A stretch of DNA of 64,000 nt from Dechloromonas aromatica (nom. nud.). GTDB lineage: Bacteria > Pseudomonadota > Gammaproteobacteria > Burkholderiales > Rhodocyclaceae. The stretch covers positions 1-64,000 of the forward strand of contig JAFIHA010000024.1 in NCBI GenBank assembly GCA_017848965.1. The letters are read 5' to 3'. The position numbers and the translations under genes are program-made. The number at the start of each line of letters is the position of its first letter. Positions within the stretch are counted from its first letter, which is position 1. Under the pieces are notes generated by a model. It saw nothing but the letters and a program-made list of their open reading frames with translations, was not told the DNA's origin and ran no database searches. This document shows, in pieces, positions 1 through 8,277 of the stretch.

Positions 1-38
1 GCGTCCTCTGTCTGTGGACTTCCCAGGCAGAAAATCCG

Positions 39-794
39 CTATGCGTGACCACTGGTCATCGGTGAGCATTCGGCGATCCATGTCTTGTATCCAAAAGACA
101 GGATGTAAACACAATTCCGCAAATGTGAACAGCCCCTAGCAATGGCATTTCTAAAAACTTCTCGAAACTGAGCAAGTACCTGCGTTTCGGAGTCAGGATC
201 AAGTGGCGTGAGCCGGAAATGCCGTTTTCGTTTATGGTGGGCGAGCACACGGTCCACAGATCGTCCGTCGCTATTGCTAAGCATGAATCGCCCTTCGGTT
301 CCCAATTCCGCAGTAGTGCCAAGAAACTCCCTGCCGAGCGCGATACCAAGTTTTCCTGTATAGAACTTGCACTCAGCCGTAAGCAGCACATCTGCCTTCT
401 TTGGATGAACGTGAGTTCTCCGACAAAACTGGGCTTCGGATGCTTCTATGACAGCAATATCACACTCGTGCAAAACACCGGCCAACCCCTCGATGTAAAC
501 ACCGATATGAGCCTCGTAAGTTAAGCCTTGCGGAAAGCTTAATACAGCATGGGTATAGTCGTGCGCAGGCGCATAGATACGCCCTGGTGAAGTGCGAAAT
601 TTCAGAGGGGAAGGGTTTGTGATTCCTGAACATGATTCAAATGTAATTGCGGCTCCTTCGCCTCTTGCTGCACGCACCGCAAGAGTTAATACATAGACCT
701 CAAAAGCGTCGTTGGCTTGTCCTGATGAGGTCACAGGAGCAATACCTGCAAGGGTTGCGTTGTAGGCGTTTTGTAGATCAGCAAGGCTAGTCAT
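39..794 (-). CDS. hypothetical protein, PD-(D/E)XK nuclease-like
   Basis: 251 aa, family not named with certainty. Around residues 95-145 the protein reads YEAHIGVYIEGLAGVLHECD, then about 30 residues later AECKFYTGKLGI. An acidic residue followed by E-C-K in predicted strands fits the metal-binding core of PD-(D/E)XK nucleases, so a DNA-cleaving role is a reasonable inference, not a proven one. No signal peptide or membrane segment. Its start overlaps the end of the upstream 155-aa gene by 4 bases (ATGA type), so the two are probably translationally coupled. Base composition is clearly lower in GC than the NAD genes next door, suggesting horizontal acquisition. The stop (TAG) lies 38 bases from the window edge, so later operon members may lie outside. 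Confidence 0.6.
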   Translation of the reverse strand: MTSLADLQNAYNATLAGIAPVTSSGQANDAFEVYVLTLAVRAARGEGAAITFESCSGITNPSPLKFRTSPGRIYAPAHDYTHAVLSFPQGLTYEAHIGVYIEGLAGVLHECDIAVIEASEAQFCRRTHVHPKKADVLLTAECKFYTGKLGIALGREFLGTTAELGTEGRFMLSNSDGRSVDRVLAHHKRKRHFRLTPLDPDSETQVLAQFREVFRNAIARGCSHLRNCVYILSFGYKTWIAECSPMTSGHA

Positions 795-1258
795 GATGAG
801 AGCCTCTCTGAAAATTCTGCAAGGCGTTGCTTGAGGTTCTCAACGCGCCTTTCATCCTCCCGTCCAAGTTCTTGCGCATAAGAGCCCTCTGGGCGTTCCT
901 CATCATCGGGCGCAAGAAACTCAATTGCTGTTGCATTAGCTCCCAGTTCTCTTAGGGCTCTTTCCGTAGCCATCTGCATGGTCGGTAGGGTTACGAACAC
1001 CTCCTCCAGCGCGAATTTAACTAGCTCTATCTTTTCGTGTTCCTCGTAAGGGCGCGATGTTTCGTACTTCTCTCGCTTTGTCTTTTCACGCGAAGAGAGT
1101 CCCATCGATTCTATGAAGTCACGCTGAAAAACCTGCACCCCATCTTTTGCGCTGTGTGCAATTCCTTCGGAGAACGAGGCAATCAGTTGATCAGCAATCC
1201 ATGCGACGTTTTCATCTGATCTAAATACATCGAGTGCGGCGCGGCTAGTTTCTTCCAT
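791..1258 (-). CDS. hypothetical protein, first gene of a low-GC pair
   Basis: 155 aa, not recognised. It is acidic and helix-rich: the N-terminal half has a segment around AWIADQLIASFSEGI, the middle is charged (KTKREKYETSRPYEEHEK), and the C-terminal 35 residues (EDERRVENLKQRLAEFSERL) look like a short coiled coil. No membrane segment or signal peptide. It is the upstream partner of the PD-(D/E)XK-like protein, overlapping it by 4 bases. Possible roles include specificity factor, antitoxin or structural partner, but nothing in the sequence decides between them. Composition matches its partner and differs from the flanking high-GC core genes. Confidence 0.55.
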   Translation of the reverse strand: MEETSRAALDVFRSDENVAWIADQLIASFSEGIAHSAKDGVQVFQRDFIESMGLSSREKTKREKYETSRPYEEHEKIELVKFALEEVFVTLPTMQMATERALRELGANATAIEFLAPDDEERPEGSYAQELGREDERRVENLKQRLAEFSERLSS

Positions 1259-1635
1259 GATGAGGTGATGTCATAAGGTGAGAGGAGAACGGCTAACGTA
1301 AAGTTAATTTCATATCCGCCACGAATGCCATACGCATGCCGCCCATGCTCGTGAACGTGGCGCAGCGAAAGCCTGATCCGGCAGTAGTTTTTACAGATGC
1401 TTCGTTAATTTGCTGCAGTGGATTCATGGCAAACGCGGCGGTCGTTTTTGTGCAGCCGGAAGCGTATCACTTTCGCATTATTCACTGCACATGGAAACCA
1501 AAGCGTTGTCATTTTTCACCAAGCATCGCATCTACCGAATACCTCCGCTTGCTCCAATTAGTTGCAAACTTAAACTAACTGTTCTACAGTGCACTCAAGC
1601 GCAGGTTTCAGCGCTTGTACCCAAGGAGAACGATC
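1259..1635. other. intergenic region between divergent transcription units
   Basis: 377 bases without a convincing gene. The left half is AT-richer, like the hypothetical pair, and must hold their minus-strand promoter. The right end leads into the NAD salvage operon, with a good ribosome site (AAGGAGAA, 1623-1630) six bases before the ATG at 1636. I see no tRNA, inverted repeat longer than 8 bp or IS end. Confidence 0.6.
1562..1590 (+). promoter_or_regulatory. candidate sigma-70 promoter of the NAD salvage operon
   Basis: TTGCAA at 1562-1567, a 17-base spacer, then TACAGT at 1585-1590. Both boxes are imperfect but spacing is ideal and the site lies 46 bases upstream of the nicotinamidase start. 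Weak, position-based inference. Confidence 0.3.
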
Positions 1636-2496
1636 ATGGCGAAGCAGCGTATTCATCTGGTCATCATCGATCCGCAGAACGATTTCTGCGATCTGCCGGC
1701 GGCCGATTGTCCGGTCATCGGCGGCGTGCAGCAGGTGCCGGCTTTGCCGGTGGCGGGGGCGGATGCGGATTTGTTGCGGGTGGCGGAATTGATCCGGGCC
1801 GGCGGTGCCGGTTTGAGCGATATTTCGCTGACGCTCGATGCCCACCAGCGCGTCGATATCGCGCATCCGACCTTCTGGCGGCAGGGCGATGGCAGTGCGG
1901 TCGGGGCGTTTACGCAGATTCGCGCGGCCGATGTGCGTGGCGGGCGTTTCCTGCCGCGCCGGACCGAGGCGCTGCCGCGTGTGCTGGCCTATCTGGAGGC
2001 ACTGGAGGCGGCTGGGCGGTATGTGCACATGGTCTGGCCGGTGCACTGCGAGATCGGTACCTGGGGCCACAGCGTCCATGCCGCCGTGCGCGCCGCCTAC
2101 AACGCCTGGGAAGAGGCGAATGCCGCCGTGGTGACCAAGGTGTTCAAGGGCAGCAATCCGTGGACCGAGCACTTCAGCGCCATCCAGGCCGAGGTGCCGG
2201 ATGCCGACGATGCCGATACCCAGTTGAACGCCGGTTTCCTGGCCAGCCTGGCGACGGCCGATGTGGTGTTGTTCACCGGCGAGGCGGGCAGCCACTGCGT
2301 GCGGGCCACCGTCGAGCACGTGGTGGAGAACTGGCCGGCCGGCGAACTCGGGCGGCTGGTGCTGCTCACCGACTGCATGAGCGCGGTGGGCGGGTTCGAG
2401 GCGCAGTACGCCGAATTTCTTGACGACATGCGGCAGCGGGGCTTGCGCCTGAGTACGGCGCAGGCGGTGTTGCCGGAGTTGTTGGCGAACTGCTGA
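1636..2496 (+). CDS. nicotinamidase (cysteine hydrolase family)
   Basis: 286 aa. Predicted to hydrolyse nicotinamide to nicotinate and ammonia in the cytoplasm. The isochorismatase/nicotinamidase fold is shown by VIIDPQNDF at the N-terminus and the catalytic triad Asp12, Lys171 (VFKGSNP) and Cys221 (GSHCVRAT). DAHQRVDIAHPTFW around residue 75 carries the usual metal-binding Asp/His residues. It is longer than E. coli PncA (about 213 aa) and belongs to a longer subfamily, so amide specificity is inferred mainly from being upstream of pncB and nadE. The start at 1636 is chosen because AAGGAGAA precedes it; an in-frame ATG at 1615 has no ribosome site. First gene of the NAD salvage operon. Confidence 0.85.
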   Translation: MAKQRIHLVIIDPQNDFCDLPAADCPVIGGVQQVPALPVAGADADLLRVAELIRAGGAGLSDISLTLDAHQRVDIAHPTFWRQGDGSAVGAFTQIRAADVRGGRFLPRRTEALPRVLAYLEALEAAGRYVHMVWPVHCEIGTWGHSVHAAVRAAYNAWEEANAAVVTKVFKGSNPWTEHFSAIQAEVPDADDADTQLNAGFLASLATADVVLFTGEAGSHCVRATVEHVVENWPAGELGRLVLLTDCMSAVGGFEAQYAEFLDDMRQRGLRLSTAQAVLPELLANC

Positions 2497-2587
2497 AAAA
2501 TTTGTGCCGTTTTCGGCGTTGACCGCAGGATTTTGCTGAAAGCCGCGCCTGCGGCCGCCGGCAACGGCAGGAACAAGGAGAAGGAAG

Positions 2588-3805
2588 ATGAGCACCATGG
2601 CACAGCAACCCGTCGTCCGCAGCTTGCTGGAGAACGACCTCTACAAGTTCACCATGTGGCAGGCGCTGCTGCACAGTCATCCCGGCGCCCAGGCCGAGTA
2701 CGCCTTCGTCTGCCGCAACACGCCGCTGTTCCCGCTGGCCGAGTTGAAGCCGGCGGTGGATGCGGAACTGGACCGGCTCTGTTCGCTGACTTTCGCCGAC
2801 GACGAGCTGGCTTATCTGCGCAGCCTGCGTTTCATCAAGAGCGATTTCGTCGATTTCCTCACCGTCTTCCGCTTCCAGCGCCGCTTCATCGAAACCCGCG
2901 TCAATGGCGACAGGCTGGAGATCGTCGCGCGCGGGCCGCTGGTGCATGTGATGGCCTTCGAGATTTTCGTGCTCTACATCGTCAATGAGCTGTACTTCCG
3001 CCGCCTGCCGGTGGATGACAACCTGCTGACGGTGGCGCGCCAGCGCCTGCGCGAGAAGATCGACTTCATCCGCGGCTTGAGCGACGAGCTGTGCTCGGCC
3101 GACGAGCCTTTCGTCTTCTTCGATTTCGGCCTGCGCCGCCGCTATTCCGGCGCCTGGCATGAGGAAGTGGTGCGCACGCTGGCGGCCGAATTGCCGGTCA
3201 ATTTCCGCGGCACCTCGAACGTGCTCTTCGCCAAGGACATGGGCCTGACCCCGATCGGCACCATGGCGCACGAATACCTGCAGGCCTACCAGTCCTTCGG
3301 CTTCCGCCTGCGCGATTTCCAGAAGGCGGCGCTCGAAGGCTGGGTGCAGGAATTCCGCGGCGACCTCGGCGTGGCGCTGACCGACGTGGTCGGCATGGAC
3401 GCCTTCCTCGGCGACTTCGACCTCTACTTCGCCAAGCTTTTCGACGGCCTCCGGCACGATTCCGGCGACCCGGTCGAGTGGGCGGAAAAGGCGCTGGCGC
3501 ACTACCGCAAGCTGCATATCGACCAGCGCAGCAAGCGCCTGGTCTTCTCCGACGGCCTGGATTTGCCGCGTGCCGTCGAGCTGTTCCGGCGCTATCGCGG
3601 CCGCGTCATGACTTCCTACGGCATCGGCACCAACCTGTCCAACGACACGCCCTTTGCCGCGCTCAACGTGGTCATGAAGATCGTCGCCTGCAACGGCCAG
3701 CCGGTGGCCAAGCTCTCGGATTCGCCGGGCAAGACGCTGTGCGACGACCAGACCTTCCTGGCCTACCTGCGCCAGGTGTTCGGACGAAAGGACGGTGGAT
3801 CATGA
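2588..3805 (+). CDS. pncB: nicotinate phosphoribosyltransferase
   Basis: 405 aa. Condenses nicotinate with PRPP to nicotinate mononucleotide, the committed step of Preiss-Handler salvage. Recognisable segments include LLENDLYKFTMWQALLH at the N-terminus, FDFGLRRRYSG and FRGTSNVLFAKDMGLTPIGT in the middle, and the phosphate-binding region GLRHDSGDP, followed by SYGIGTNLSNDTPFAALNVV. Length matches E. coli PncB (400 aa). The ATG at 2588 follows AAGGAGAAGGAA. Its TGA overlaps the ATG of nadE by 4 bases, so the two are coupled. It uses the product of the upstream nicotinamidase. Confidence 0.96.
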   Translation: MSTMAQQPVVRSLLENDLYKFTMWQALLHSHPGAQAEYAFVCRNTPLFPLAELKPAVDAELDRLCSLTFADDELAYLRSLRFIKSDFVDFLTVFRFQRRFIETRVNGDRLEIVARGPLVHVMAFEIFVLYIVNELYFRRLPVDDNLLTVARQRLREKIDFIRGLSDELCSADEPFVFFDFGLRRRYSGAWHEEVVRTLAAELPVNFRGTSNVLFAKDMGLTPIGTMAHEYLQAYQSFGFRLRDFQKAALEGWVQEFRGDLGVALTDVVGMDAFLGDFDLYFAKLFDGLRHDSGDPVEWAEKALAHYRKLHIDQRSKRLVFSDGLDLPRAVELFRRYRGRVMTSYGIGTNLSNDTPFAALNVVMKIVACNGQPVAKLSDSPGKTLCDDQTFLAYLRQVFGRKDGGS

Positions 3806-5508
3806 GCGCGCTGCGTCTGTCGCTGGCCCAGATCAACCCGACCGTCGGCGACATCGCCGGCAATGTCGCGCTGATGAGTGCCGCCGCGCAAAATGCTGCG
3901 GTCGACGGCGCCAGCATGGTGATTTTTCCGGAGCTGTCGCTGACCGGCTACTGGCCGGGCGACCTGCTCGATGAAGCGGATTTCCTCGCCCGCGTCGATG
4001 GCGGCCTGGCGCAACTCGCCGCCGCCAGCCGCGCCACGCCCGGCCTGTGCTGGGTGGTCGGCGCGCCGACCCGGCGCGAGGGGCCGGGCAAGCGCCTGCA
4101 CAACAGCCTGCTGGTGCTGCGCGATGGTGAGGTGGTGCTGAGCTACGCCAAGCAGTTGCTGCCGACCTACAACGTCTTCGACGAATCGCGCCACTTCGCG
4201 CCGGGACCGGATGTCGCCCGTGTGCTGCGCGTCGGCGGCGCCCAGGTCGGCTTCCTGATCTGCGAGGATGGCTGGAACGACGACGGCGCCGATTACGCGG
4301 TCAATCCCTTCCGCCGCCTGGCCGACGCGGCGCCCGACCTGGTCGTGTCGATCAACGCCAGTCCGTCCAACATCGGCAAGCGCGAGCAGCGGCACGCGCT
4401 GTTCGCCGCCGCCAGCCGTCGTCACAAGCTGCCGCTGGTCTATGTGAACCAGATCGGCGGTCATGACCAGCTGGTCTACGACGGCGCCTCTTTCGCGGTG
4501 ACGCCGGACGAGGGCGTGGTCTTCGAGGCGCCGCGTTTCGTCGAGGCGCAAGTCACGCTGCAATGGGACGGCGCCGCCTTCCGCGCCGGCGACGGCGCGC
4601 CGCTGGCGCCGGTGGCGGCGGCCGGGTTGCCGGTAATGGAGTTCTACCGCCGGCAGATCGTCCTCGGCCTGCGCGACTACGCCCGCCGCTGCGGCTTCAA
4701 GCAGGTGGTGGTCGGCTCCTCCGGCGGCATCGATTCGGCGCTGACTCTGGCGCTCGCCGCCGAGGCGCTGGGGCCGGAAAACGTCGTCGCGGTGACGCTG
4801 CCCTCGCGCTTTTCCAGCAGCGGCAGCGTTGATGACTCGGTGACGCTGTGCGCCAACCTCGGCATCAAGCTGTACACGCACCCGATCAAGGCGCTGGTCG
4901 GCCAGTACGAGGCTGATTTCGCCGCCGCCTTCGGCGAGCCGCTGCACGGCCTGGCGCTGGAAAACCTGCAGGCGCGCGTGCGCGGCACCGTGCTCATGGC
5001 TTACTCCAACCGCTACGGCCACCTGCTGCTGACCACCGGCAACAAGAGCGAGATCTCGGTCGGCTACTGCACCCTCTACGGCGACACCAACGGCGGCCTC
5101 GGCCTGATCGGCGACCTCTACAAGACCGAGGTCTTCGAACTGTGCCGCCACCTCAACGCCGAAGCCGGGCGCGAGCTGATCCCGACCGCCATCATCGACA
5201 AGGAACCGTCGGCCGAGCTGGCGCCCGACCAGCGCGACAGCGACAGCCTGCCGCCTTACCCGGTGCTCGACACCATCCTGAAAGTGCTGATCGAGGGCGA
5301 GCGCCTGGGCGCCGACGAGCGCGCCGCCGTGCAGGCCGACTACGCCACGCTCGCTGCCGGCCCCGACGGCCCGGCGCTGATCGCCCGCGTCCGCCGCCTG
5401 ATCGCCCGCAACGAGTATAAGCGCCGCCAGGCCCCGCCCATCCTCCGCCTGCGCGGCCGCGCCTTCGGTAGCGGGCGGCAGATGCCGATTGCCGCCAAAT
5501 ACGATTGA
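3802..5508 (+). CDS. nadE: glutamine-dependent NAD(+) synthetase
   Basis: 568 aa, two domains. The N-terminal carbon-nitrogen hydrolase domain (about 1-270) releases ammonia from glutamine and shows the Glu of IFPELSLTGY, the Lys of YAKQLLPTY and the Cys of FLICEDGW. The C-terminal synthetase domain (about 285-568) has the PP-loop GSSGGIDSALT at about 305-315 and the TTGNKSEISVGYCTLYGD segment typical of NadE. It amidates nicotinate adenine dinucleotide to NAD with ATP. The start ATG at 3802 lies in the ATGA overlap with pncB, and MSALRLSLAQINPTVGDIAGN is the classic beginning of the amidase domain. Third gene of the operon. Confidence 0.97.
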   Translation: MSALRLSLAQINPTVGDIAGNVALMSAAAQNAAVDGASMVIFPELSLTGYWPGDLLDEADFLARVDGGLAQLAAASRATPGLCWVVGAPTRREGPGKRLHNSLLVLRDGEVVLSYAKQLLPTYNVFDESRHFAPGPDVARVLRVGGAQVGFLICEDGWNDDGADYAVNPFRRLADAAPDLVVSINASPSNIGKREQRHALFAAASRRHKLPLVYVNQIGGHDQLVYDGASFAVTPDEGVVFEAPRFVEAQVTLQWDGAAFRAGDGAPLAPVAAAGLPVMEFYRRQIVLGLRDYARRCGFKQVVVGSSGGIDSALTLALAAEALGPENVVAVTLPSRFSSSGSVDDSVTLCANLGIKLYTHPIKALVGQYEADFAAAFGEPLHGLALENLQARVRGTVLMAYSNRYGHLLLTTGNKSEISVGYCTLYGDTNGGLGLIGDLYKTEVFELCRHLNAEAGRELIPTAIIDKEPSAELAPDQRDSDSLPPYPVLDTILKVLIEGERLGADERAAVQADYATLAAGPDGPALIARVRRLIARNEYKRRQAPPILRLRGRAFGSGRQMPIAAKYD

Positions 5509-5518
5509 GGAAACGCGC

Positions 5519-6553
5519 ATGAACAGTAAAGAGAAATTCGACATCGCCGTCGTCATCGGCCGCTTCCAGCCCTTCCACAACGGCCACGCGGCGTTGCTGG
5601 CGCAGGCGCTGGGCTGTGCGGACAAAGTCATCGTCCTGCTCGGTTCGGCGCACGCCGCGCGCAGCGCCAAGAACCCGTTCAGCTGGGAAGAGCGGGCGAG
5701 CATGATCGCGCTGACGCTGGACGAGGCGACGAAAGCGCGCGTCAGCTTCCTGCCGCTGCGCGACTACTACGACGAGCGCCGCTGGCGCACGGCGGCGCAG
5801 GCCGCGGTGCAGGCGCAGGCGGCGCCGGGGGCGCGCATCGCGCTGATCGGCCACGCCAAGGACGCAACCAGCGAATACCTGCACGGCTTCCCCGGCTGGA
5901 CGCTGCTGCCGGCGCCGGCCTACGGCGCGATCAACGCCACCAGCCTGCGCCGCATCCTGTTCGAGGGCGAGGACCGCGCCGCGACGCAGGCGCTGCTCGC
6001 CGGCCAGGCGCCGGCCGCCGTCGTCCATTACCTGCTGGGCTGGCTGAACCTGCCGTTCGTTGGCGGCCTGCGCGAGGAACATGCGCGCGTCGAAGCGGGC
6101 AAGAAAACCTGGGGCACCGGGCCCTTCATCACCGTCGACGCGGTGGTCACCGCCGCTGGCCATGTGCTCCTGATCGAACGCGGCCAGCCGCCCGGCAAGG
6201 GCCAATGGGCGTTGCCCGGCGGCTTCCTGGAGCCGCGCGAGCGGGTTTTGCAGGGGGCGATGCGCGAACTGCAGGAAGAAACCGGCTTCGCGCTGTTGCC
6301 GGCGACGCTCGAAAGCCTGCTGCGCGGCACGGCGGTTTTCGACCACCCCGACCGCAGCCAGCGCGGCCGCACCATCACCCACGCCCACTGGTTCGACCTC
6401 GGCGACAGCCGGCTACCGGCAGTCGCCGGCGCCGACGACGCGGCAGCGGCAAAATGGGTGCCGATCGGCGAACTGGCGGCAATGGAAGGCGCGTTGTTCG
6501 AGGACCACTTCATGATCCTCGATCACTTCCTGAAGCTGTTGCCGGCGGCCTGA
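5519..6553 (+). CDS. nadM: bifunctional NMN adenylyltransferase / Nudix hydrolase
   Basis: 344 aa. Residues 8-180 form a nucleotidyltransferase domain with GRFQPFHNGH (His20-x-Gly-His23) and INATSLRR near 140, equivalent to the ISSTxxR signature. Residues 205-340 form a Nudix domain with a complete box (G-x5-E-x7-REL-x-EE-x-GF, about 234-256). This is the fusion known from Synechocystis slr0787 and Francisella, which makes NAD from NMN and hydrolyses ADP-ribose. ATG at 5519 follows GAGGAAA, 10 bases after nadE ends. Because NadM-type enzymes usually prefer NMN while PncB gives NaMN, the operon mixes two salvage branches or this enzyme has relaxed specificity; a nadD elsewhere is likely. Confidence 0.92.
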   Translation: MNSKEKFDIAVVIGRFQPFHNGHAALLAQALGCADKVIVLLGSAHAARSAKNPFSWEERASMIALTLDEATKARVSFLPLRDYYDERRWRTAAQAAVQAQAAPGARIALIGHAKDATSEYLHGFPGWTLLPAPAYGAINATSLRRILFEGEDRAATQALLAGQAPAAVVHYLLGWLNLPFVGGLREEHARVEAGKKTWGTGPFITVDAVVTAAGHVLLIERGQPPGKGQWALPGGFLEPRERVLQGAMRELQEETGFALLPATLESLLRGTAVFDHPDRSQRGRTITHAHWFDLGDSRLPAVAGADDAAAAKWVPIGELAAMEGALFEDHFMILDHFLKLLPAA

Positions 6554-6564
6554 GACGGCTCCGC

Positions 6565-7203
6565 TCAGCCGCCGAGTTCGGCGCGAAGCGCGGCGAACTG
6601 GGCGCGCAGTTCGGCGACTTCGTTTTCCAATGCGCTGACGCGGCTTTTCAGTTCGTCGATTTCCTGATTGTCGACGCGTCCGCCGCTTGCCGGCGCTGCT
6701 TCCACGGTCGGCTGGCCGCTCAGCAGATGGCTCCAGCGGTTTTCGCGCGATCCGGGCAGGCGGGGCAGTTCGACGACCAGCCCCTTGCCGGCGAGTTCTT
6801 CGAGGAAGGCTTCGACCGCCGAGATGTCGGCGAAGCGGTGCAGGCGCTCGCAGTTCAGGCGCAATTCGCCAGCGGTCTGCGGGCCGCGCAGCATCAGCAC
6901 GGTGAGCAGCGCTGAGGCCTGGGTCGGCACGGCGAGCACTTTCTCCAGCCGATGTTCGAAGCGGACGACGCGACTGCCGCTGACTTCGACAGCCAGGCCG
7001 GCGTCCTTGAGCCCGTCGAGCGCCTGCAGGATTTCCGCCTCGGCCAGTTCGAGCACCGGTTGGCGGCTGGTCTTCTGGTTGCAGCCGGCGGCCAGCGCGT
7101 TGAGCGACAGCGGGTAGGTGTCGGGCACGGTGCGCTGCTTTTCGACCAGCGTGCCGAGGACGCGGGTTTCGGCCAGGGAGAGGTGGGGCAGGGTATCGGT
7201 CAT
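6565..7203 (-). CDS. yceH: YceH/DUF480 family winged-helix protein
   Basis: 212 aa. Begins with LSLAETRVLGTLVEKQRTVPDTYPLSLNAL, the family hallmark, followed by CNQKTSRQPVLEL. The family consists of two tandem winged-helix domains (about 5-85 and 95-165). The C-terminal 40 residues (EIDELKSRVSALENEVAELR) form a heptad-patterned coiled coil, suggesting oligomerisation. Function is not established. It lies 7 bases after the PIN-domain gene and convergent with the NAD operon, 11 bases beyond it, with no clear terminator between. Confidence 0.9.
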   Translation of the reverse strand: MTDTLPHLSLAETRVLGTLVEKQRTVPDTYPLSLNALAAGCNQKTSRQPVLELAEAEILQALDGLKDAGLAVEVSGSRVVRFEHRLEKVLAVPTQASALLTVLMLRGPQTAGELRLNCERLHRFADISAVEAFLEELAGKGLVVELPRLPGSRENRWSHLLSGQPTVEAAPASGGRVDNQEIDELKSRVSALENEVAELRAQFAALRAELGG

Positions 7204-7210
7204 GTTCGCT

Positions 7211-7654
7211 TCAGCCGTGGGCGGGAGAGTCGGGAATGGCCGGCAGCAGCGCGCAGGCGGCCGCCGGTTTGACGATGCGGAAGGCCAGCTTGGTGCGGCC
7301 GGTCAGCTTGAGCAGCGCCTTGTCCTTGCTGACCAGGATGTCGGCGCCGGCGCGGGCGGCGAGTTCGAGGAATTTCTGGTCGTCGCGGTCCTTGCAGCGC
7401 GGCAGCGGCGGCGCCTCGCCTTCGGGAATGCAGCTGACCAGCGCGCGGTAGCGGGCGTAGCGCTCGGCAATCATCTCCGGCGTCAGCTTCAGTTGCGGGT
7501 AGGTCAGCACGCGCTGCAGTTCGTCGAGCGTGCGTTCGTCGACCAGGCATTCGATCTGCCCGGCTTCCAGCGCGGCCATGATCGGCACCGCCTCGACATT
7601 GGCCCAGTGGTAGAGATCGAGGACGACGTTGGTGTCGAGGACGAAGCGCAGCAT
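7211..7654 (-). CDS. PIN-domain protein (putative toxin, COG1569-like)
   Basis: 147 aa. LDTNVVLDL near the start, DERTLDELQRVL in the middle, and CKDRDDQKFLELAARAGADILVSKD supply the acidic residues of the PIN nuclease site. The order matches the 'putative toxin-antitoxin component, PIN family' group. No antitoxin-like small gene is adjacent: the next gene downstream is yceH, 7 bases away, and upstream is DUF4166. It may therefore be an orphan RNase rather than a working toxin. Start ATG at 7654 lies 21 bases from the end of the DUF4166 gene. Confidence 0.85.
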   Translation of the reverse strand: MLRFVLDTNVVLDLYHWANVEAVPIMAALEAGQIECLVDERTLDELQRVLTYPQLKLTPEMIAERYARYRALVSCIPEGEAPPLPRCKDRDDQKFLELAARAGADILVSKDKALLKLTGRTKLAFRIVKPAAACALLPAIPDSPAHG

Positions 7655-7675
7655 GGGCGGGATTATAAGGTGGCT

Positions 7676-8254
7676 TCAGGCGCGGAATTCACCGCCGTAG
7701 CGAAAGGTCTCGCCGAATAGCGGGTGGCTGATGCGGAAATCCATGACGAAATGCTCGTCGTCGACGGCTTGTTCGACGATCTCGGTATGACCGAGCAGCA
7801 GCCATTCCGGCAGCGGCAGGTACAGGGCGCCGAGCTTCAGTTCGAAATGCCGGCCACAGTAGCGCAGGCAGCCGTTTTCGAGCGACACCGCCATGCACAG
7901 GCCGAGGAAGGGATTGACGTATTCGACCAGGCGGTTGCCGCCCGCGTAGCGCCAGTGGCTTTTGAAGGCGATGAGCTGGCCGTCGGCGAAGCGGATGTCG
8001 CGGTGCCAGCGTTGGGTCAGGCCGTCGGCGTTCATCTGCTTGGCGACCGTGGTCGGCACGCGCTTGCCGCGCCGATGGATGAGCGCGCCGATCCGGTGCA
8101 GACCGCTGAGCAGCGGCTGCATCCAGCGCGGGTAGGCGATGTCGAGGGTGCCGACGGTGCTATGTCCGGCGCGCTGGTAATGGCGGCGCAGCGGCGCCGG
8201 CAGGGCTTCCCAATCGGTGCCGAGGGCTTGCTGCATGAGCGAAGGCTGGTGCAT
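7676..8254 (-). CDS. DUF4166 domain-containing protein
   Basis: 192 aa. Contains RWHRDIRFADGQLIAFKSHWR, VEYVNPFLGLCMAV and a C-terminal HFVMDFRISHPLFGETFRYGGEF, matching the DUF4166 pattern of repeated beta strands with conserved aromatic residues. No signal peptide or membrane helix. Function unknown. The start at 8254 is preceded by AAGGAGATCGCC; an upstream in-frame extension is out-of-frame sequence of the neighbour. DUF4166, DUF2269 and SDR/DoxX genes recur together in proteobacteria, here downstream of a GbsR operator, so joint action at the envelope is plausible. Confidence 0.8.
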   Translation of the reverse strand: MHQPSLMQQALGTDWEALPAPLRRHYQRAGHSTVGTLDIAYPRWMQPLLSGLHRIGALIHRRGKRVPTTVAKQMNADGLTQRWHRDIRFADGQLIAFKSHWRYAGGNRLVEYVNPFLGLCMAVSLENGCLRYCGRHFELKLGALYLPLPEWLLLGHTEIVEQAVDDEHFVMDFRISHPLFGETFRYGGEFRA

Positions 8255-8277
8255 GGCGATCTCCTTGTCGGTGGAAT

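Noticed and set aside
3763-5703. 646-codon minus-strand frame opposite nadE
   Set aside because: Antisense shadow of a GC-rich gene; no motif, repetitive Ala/Arg/Gln composition.
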